A stretch of DNA of 64,000 nt, from NCBI RefSeq assembly GCF_000372725.1, contig NW_005199045.1, forward strand, positions 460,193-524,192, read 5' to 3'. The position numbers and the translations under genes are program-made. This DNA is from Emiliania huxleyi CCMP1516 (Eukaryota; Haptophyta; Isochrysidales; Noelaerhabdaceae). The notes below the pieces were generated by a model. That model saw only the letters and a list, made by a program, of their open reading frames with translations. It did no database searches and had not been told where the DNA came from. Below are positions 59,409 through 64,000 of this stretch, in pieces (positions within the stretch are counted from its first letter, which is position 1; each line of letters begins with the position of its first letter).

Positions 59409-60252
59409 ATGGAGACGCCAGCTCAGAGTGCCCCCGCGACGGACGCCTCGCCGCCTCAGTCCGCCGATGCCGACGCGCACACGCTGCACGCCCCCGCGCC
59501 GGACAGCTCGCCCGCCGCCGCGCCCAGCGAGCCCTCCTGCATCGGCGTGCTCCGCTCTGCGGCCGAGGCGTGCGAGGATGCCGGTTCGGCGGTGCTGTCG
59601 GAGCCTTCGGCTGCAGCTGCGGCGCGCGAGCTCTGCGAGCGCGTGCTTGCCCTCCTGCCTGCCGACCAGAGGGGCACCTCTTCCTCCAACGGGATCAACG
59701 TGGACGTGGAGCTCGACAAGTGGGTCAACGCTAAGCGTGCGAAAGACTTTGTGACGGCCGACGCAATCCGTGAGAAGCTACGCGCCGCCGGGGTCGATCC
59801 GGACCGCGCCCGTCCGCGCGACGTGCGTGGCACCCGTGCCACCGAGTCTCCCTCAACAAAGGTGGCGTCACTCGCCTTTCGCCACATAGGTGTTCCCTCA
59901 GGGCGGCGGCGGCGGCGGCGGTGGCGGCGGGTACGGCGGCGGGTACGGCGGCGGCGGGTACGGCGGCGGCGGGTACGGCTACAGGCCGCCGCCGCCCTAC
60001 GGGGGCCCCCCACCCGGCGGGTACGGCTACCCTGGAGGGTACGGAGGCCCTCCGATGGGGTACGGCGGCGGTTTCGCCCAGGGCCCGGCGGCGGGCGCCA
60101 AGCGGCCACGGCAAGAGTACGACGCCGCAACCGAGGCACAGCTGGACCGGTGGCTGGAGGCGAAGCGCGCGAAGGACTTTGCAACTTCGGACTCGATCCG
60201 AGACCAGCTGCGCGCGCGCGGCATCGATCCGGACCGCGCGAGGCCGCGATGA
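59409..60252 (+). CDS. Small protein with two CysRS-like helical motifs and a Gly-Tyr-rich linker
   Basis: Two exons (59409-59822, 59902-60252) with a GT-AG intron give about 254 aa. The start CACCATGG is a good Kozak context. After a low-complexity Ala/Pro/Ser N-terminus comes VELDKWVNAKRAKDFVTADA with IREKLRAAGVDPDRARPR. At the C-terminus the same unit recurs as LDRWLEAKRAKDFATSDS with IRDQLRARGIDPDRARPR. These resemble the helical motif near the C-terminus of cysteinyl-tRNA synthetases (AK..KDF..AD.IR..L...GI). They flank a GYGGGYGGGG- and Pro-rich linker, like those of RNA-binding or phase-separating proteins. No synthetase catalytic core is present. RNA binding is inference only. Confidence 0.8.
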
Positions 60253-60670
60253 AGGGCCGCTGCCCCCCCCCCCCCCACCCCACACCCAAGGGTGACCAGG
60301 CGTCGCACCCTGGCGGCGCCGGCGCAGCACCAGCGCCGCGGCGGGTAGGAGCGCAGGGGCCAATGCAGGGCTAATGCACTTGCCGCCGGCGAAGCTTGCA
60401 AGCCGCACTTATCTTTTTAGAAATATAGAATTCAACATGTCCAGATAGTGTGGATACGGCTTTAGTGGACGACAGAAGACGTAAACTGTGAGGACCAATG
60501 TGGCTCTCAAATGTTATCATATTTTGTCACTGCGTCTGGGGTGCACGCGACGCCTGAAAACAGAAGAGAGCTAGAGAGCGGGGCCCGCGCGCCGCGTATA
60601 CGTATCTCGCAGGCTCGACAGGGACAGCGACAGGATCCGCGATCTCCCCGCGAGAGCGTCGTGCAGGGCT
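60253..60670. other. Convergent intergenic spacer
   Basis: About 420 bp separate two converging genes. A C-run at 60267-60278, an AT-richer middle (60410-60560) and no coding family are seen. Terminators for both genes presumably lie here. Confidence 0.4.
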
Positions 60671-63600
60671 TTACGACACTCTCTGACGAAGCAGCCGGAC
60701 GAGCTCGGCGTAACCTGGCTCCGACTCGCTCACGAGGCGATGCCGAACGAGAAAGTCAATCGCGACGAGCGCAGAGTTTGGCTTCCACACCGGCAAATCC
60801 TCCCGCAGCGAGCGCAGGACCTCGGCGATGGGCAGGAGGCGGAACTGCTCCACCTCGCCGTCGGAGCATAAAGGCTGAAAGCGGGACGTGAGCGCAAGGT
60901 GAGCGACGCGCTAGTGTGGGCCAAGGGTGGGCCATCGCCGCATCTCCACGTCCTCCAGATGGGCAGGATCCCCACTCGAAGGGCAGAGGAGGTGAGGAAA
61001 GTCCAGGGGTTGTCTGGGGAGTGTCCATGACGTGTCGGTAAGTGGCGACCTGCAGCCCCTGCGGCATCTCGACGTCGTGGGTCATCAGCACCTTGCGTAG
61101 AGAGCAGGGAGTGAGAAGGAGCGACAAGGGTTCAGAAGGATTGACAAGGGAGGAGAAGGCGGAGAGAGGGACCAGATCGCACCTTGGTCGACAGTCCCTT
61201 GGGCGTCGCATACCGATACGACACTGACCCGGCCGGCTCGATGGCGGCGATCACCTCCGGCGGTAGACTCGCCTCCTCCTCGCACTCCTTGCGCACGTTC
61301 TCGTCGAACGTGAGGGCCGTGGGCTGGCCGCCGGCGACCATCTGGTCGAGCAGCCCGGGGTAGGTCGCCTTGGACATGGAGCGCGTCGCGACCCACATCG
61401 CAGAGGGCTCGCGCGAGGAAGGCCGCCTCGGGTCGCGCACCCACCCATTCACGTGCACACCGTAGGACGGCACTCCAAAATAGATCATCGAGGCGCGCTC
61501 CATGCGGAGCACCGGCGCCACGCCGCCGCCCGCGGCGACGAATCCGGCCGAGAAGGGGTGCACGTCCTGCAGCTCGTGCCGCAGCTTGGAGCGCGGGATG
61601 ACGCCGTCCTCCACTAGCTCCTATGGGTCGCACGTGGCTGCCATCATGGAGCGCCGAAGCGACCCCCCGTCGTCTGCGGACTCTCCTCCACAAGCGCGGC
61701 CGCAAACTCCGACCGCTCCTTGGCGCCGCTCGCGCCGGGAGCGATCCGCACGGCGAACCCGTTCTCGCACTGGCCGGCGGCCGCCGCGGCCGCCTCGCTG
61801 CGCAGCATGCTCGCCTCGACGAGCTCGCACGCGCGGCCGACGGCGAGCTGCGTGGTGAGCGCCTGGGGAAGGCTGAGCTTTGTGATGCCTGGAAGGTGAA
61901 GCACGTTGACGGTGGGTGGGCGGGTGTGGGGGAGGGGTATGGGGAGGTGCACCTCGAGAACTGTCGGGTTGAGCCAGCCGACCTGCTCGTCGCCGACCAG
62001 CAGCGGCGTGAACTCGCGAAGCGCGTACGAGTTGCACCGCTGCACCGCCGCCAAGAGCTCCCCACGCCCCGCCTCCTCCTTGTACCTGCGGACGTGTCGC
62101 AGCGCCCGCGATTGGACGAGGCAGCGTCGCGGCGCGAGCGGAGCGGCCGCTGGAGGGTCAGGCCCGTCGATTGGGGGCGGGGCAGCGGGGCCCAACAGGG
62201 AAGGGGGGAGAGCTGGAGGTGTCTCGGAAGCGTCTCGGAAGCGTCTCGGAAGCGTCTGGGCAGTGCCCCTCACCGGATGACGCACTCGCCCTCTGACTCG
62301 CCGGCGCCGCAAAATGCGTCGACGTCGTCGGGCGCGCTGCGCCGCCGCTCGCGCTGGAAGCGAGAGAGGCACTCCTCCTCGTCCTCGTCGAGGAAGCAGT
62401 AGGGCGCCACGTCGGCCGGGTCCGCCGGCGAAGGCTGCATCGCGGCCCCCACCTCATCCAAGCTCATCTTCCTCCCCCTCCCGCCCGCCAAATCGCTGCG
62501 CGCAGCCTCGAGCTTCCCCATGGCCACACTCCGGAGGAATTCCGCAACTTCGCCGAACGTCTCGAGCTCGCTGCGCGCGTTGTCGAAGCGGCGCAGCGGT
62601 ATGCCCGCGCTCTCGAAAACGCCCACGATCGCCTCGACTGACCGCTTGTGGTCCGAGAGGCGCCGGTTGAGCGCGTCGCTCGTGTCGTCGACGCGCCACA
62701 CGAGCCGCTCGCAGATCTCGGCGGGCGCGGGCGCGTAGACTGGGTGGTACGTCTGCCCCGTCGCCGAATCGCAGCAGCGGCCGAGCGCAAATTCTCGCGC
62801 CAGCTCGTCTGGCCGCTCCACCAACACGACCGCATCCGGCCGCAGCTCGGCCCAGCTACCGCCGACCAACGCCTCCGCCTAGGAGGGCGGCAGGCGGAGG
62901 GCGAAGGTCGCATTGGGAGGCTCACCGCAGCGCCGCCGGCGCGACGCGGCAGGGGCGGGGGAGCGAGGCCCAGGAGCGAAGCAGGGGTGATGTGGGCCAG
63001 CAGCAGGGAGAGGCTCTCTCTCTCTCTCTCCTGAGACGTTGTTCTCGGGAAGCCGTCCAGGAGCCAGCCGTTGCGCGACGCGTCCGTGCCGCCGCCGAGC
63101 CGCTCCCCGAGGAGCTGCAGCACCAGCTCGTCGGGGAGGAGCACGCCAGCAGCCATGACATGCGATGCCTGCTCAATGGGGGCGAGGTGATCAGACGAAT
63201 AGGAGGAGGGCTCGCGGTCCGCCGCGCACCTCCACGCCGCGGGCTCGCCGCGCCCGCGTCTCGCCGCGGAGCAGCTCGCCGACGCCGATGCAGCGCACCC
63301 GAAAGGCCTGCGAGAGCATCGGCGCGATGGTTCCTTTGCCGGCCGCTACGCCACCCATGAGTACAACCCGGAGGGGCGGCAGCGGTGGCAGCTTCGAGAG
63401 GGTGGTTCTTGCGTAATCGCGTGCAGCAGACCGCCGCACATACGGCTCCGCGTATGTAAAGGGAGCCCAGCTCACGAGGGAAGGGTCCGCCACGTAGCCC
63501 GCGCGGGTAGGAGTGCGCGGAGGCGGCAGCCTCATCGGCCGTTGCTCCAACTCGGCCACGTCGCAATCGTCGGCGGATGCATCGCACAGCAACTCGGCAA

Positions 63601-63727
63601 CCTCGCGATCGCTGACCGATGCATAAACGTCGCACACAGGGCGCAGTCGTCTGAGCCGGCTCGATCTCGTAATCGCAGGGACGAGGCCAAAGGACAGGAC
63701 GCTTGATGACAGGAGGATGTGGATCAT
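60671..63727 (-). CDS. Adenylate kinase fused to DUF4743-Nudix hydrolase
   Basis: Exons: 63727-63230, 63168-63031, 62878-62274, 62085-61953, 61862-61692, 61620-61183, 61091-61050 and 60874-60671, about 742 aa, all in phase. The first hydrophobic then basic residues suggest a targeting peptide. The kinase has P-loop GGVAAGKGT, GELLRGE, LLPDELVLQLL, GWLLDGFPRTTSQ-AEAL, a LID-like GRCCDSATGQTYHPVY and RVDD. The second half is the DUF4743/Nudix family seen in thiamine-pathway Tnr3-like proteins: RCNSYALREFTPLLVGDEQV, SYGVHVNGWV, the Nudix box with ECEEEASLP, DGEVEQFRLLPIAEVL and KPNSALVAIDFLVRH. Phase and family spacing carry the frame across every junction, so this is one gene. The 63030-62879 intron seems to have a GA donor. 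A joint role in nucleotide balance is plausible but unproven. Confidence 0.88.
62215..62262. repeat. Short GCGTCTCGGAA tandem repeat inside an intron
   Basis: Three to four copies of an ~11-bp unit (GCGTCTCGGAA) lie in the 62273-62086 intron of the adenylate kinase-Nudix gene, next to its donor. Confidence 0.8.
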
Positions 63728-63794
63728 CAGACCCCGGGGGAGCGAAGCAGCCGATCGTGGACTCTGTCGGCGCGCCGATGAAGAATTTTTGCAC

Positions 63795-64000
63795 TCACAC
63801 CGGGGCTAGGGCTTTCTTGCCCGTAACCCGATGCCAATCATCTGACTGATATGTGTACTTTTGAGCACTTGAGCACTGGATAGGGTCGGTTCCGCATGGT
63901 ACGGGACCCCTCGATCGTCTCGCCCACCCTCACTGGTGTGTTCATCGGGGGGGGTCATAACAAACACGGTACAGGATCGAGGTGCACGCTGCCGAAGCAG
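63795..64000 (-). repeat. Inverted copies of families R3 and R4 at the window edge
   Basis: About 63795-63845 matches the GCCCTAGC/CCGTAACCCGATG part of R3. About 63855-63980 matches R4 (14640-14775) in inverted orientation. The order mirrors 13878-14775, supporting one composite element. Confidence 0.7.

Overview
The window is eukaryotic nuclear DNA: compact, GC-rich and intron-bearing, with gene-dense stretches separated by dense repeats. Interstitial TTAGGG arrays, about 60-300 nt introns, a mitochondrial TIM21, ribosomal protein eL22, a tubby-tailed myosin, a Ty1/copia trace and many GC-AG introns fit a unicellular alga. A haptophyte of the Emiliania/Gephyrocapsa kind is my best guess, from general features only.

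Layout. 0-5.6 kb: an unresolved coding-like stretch, a foldback, TTAGGG arrays and a ~180-bp tandem repeat. 5.66-7.06 kb (+): unrecognised gene with a poly-Ala tract. 9.2-10.1 kb (-): bacterial-type solute-binding protein with introns. 11.2-11.8 kb (+): TMEM208/SND2. 12-15 kb: repeats. 15.06-19.78 kb (+): myosin with a WW domain and a C-terminal Tubby domain. 20-23 kb: repeats. 23.0-24.2 kb (+): S-formylglutathione hydrolase. 24-28 kb: minisatellites, a copia fossil, and a relative of the cyclophilin intron. 28.3-29.4 kb (-): TIM21. 29.57-29.74 kb: TTAA-flanked MITE. 31.6-33.0 kb (+): intronless Cys-rich membrane protein. 34.7-35.6 kb (-): Tudor-like ORF. 36.1-36.8 kb (+): small membrane protein. 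38.5-47.0 kb (-): a very large CABIN1/Hir3-type protein. 48.29-54.50 kb: a complete DNA transposon with 14-bp TIRs and a 6-bp target duplication, encoding an RNase H-fold transposase joined to a Ulp1-like protease. 54.9-55.5 kb (-): eL22. 56.9-58.5 kb (+): membrane-anchored PAN-cyclophilin. 59.4-60.3 kb (+): small protein with two CysRS-like helical motifs. 60.7-63.7 kb (-): adenylate kinase fused to a DUF4743-Nudix hydrolase.

The genes are unrelated housekeeping or lineage-specific loci, not an operon or pathway. Two themes link them. First, introns: where protein alignment fixes the splice sites, about ten use GC donors and two appear to use GA donors. One GC-AG intron in the cyclophilin gene has a 9-bp direct repeat at its ends and a sequence relative in intergenic DNA, as expected of a mobile intron (introner). 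Second, domain fusions: myosin-WW-Tub, adenylate kinase-Nudix, PAN-cyclophilin, an MBD-like segment inside a CABIN1-like protein, and transposase-Ulp1.

All gene models were made by eye from reading frames and remembered family alignments. Exon junctions given to the base are those where phase and family spacing agree; others are marked as unresolved.
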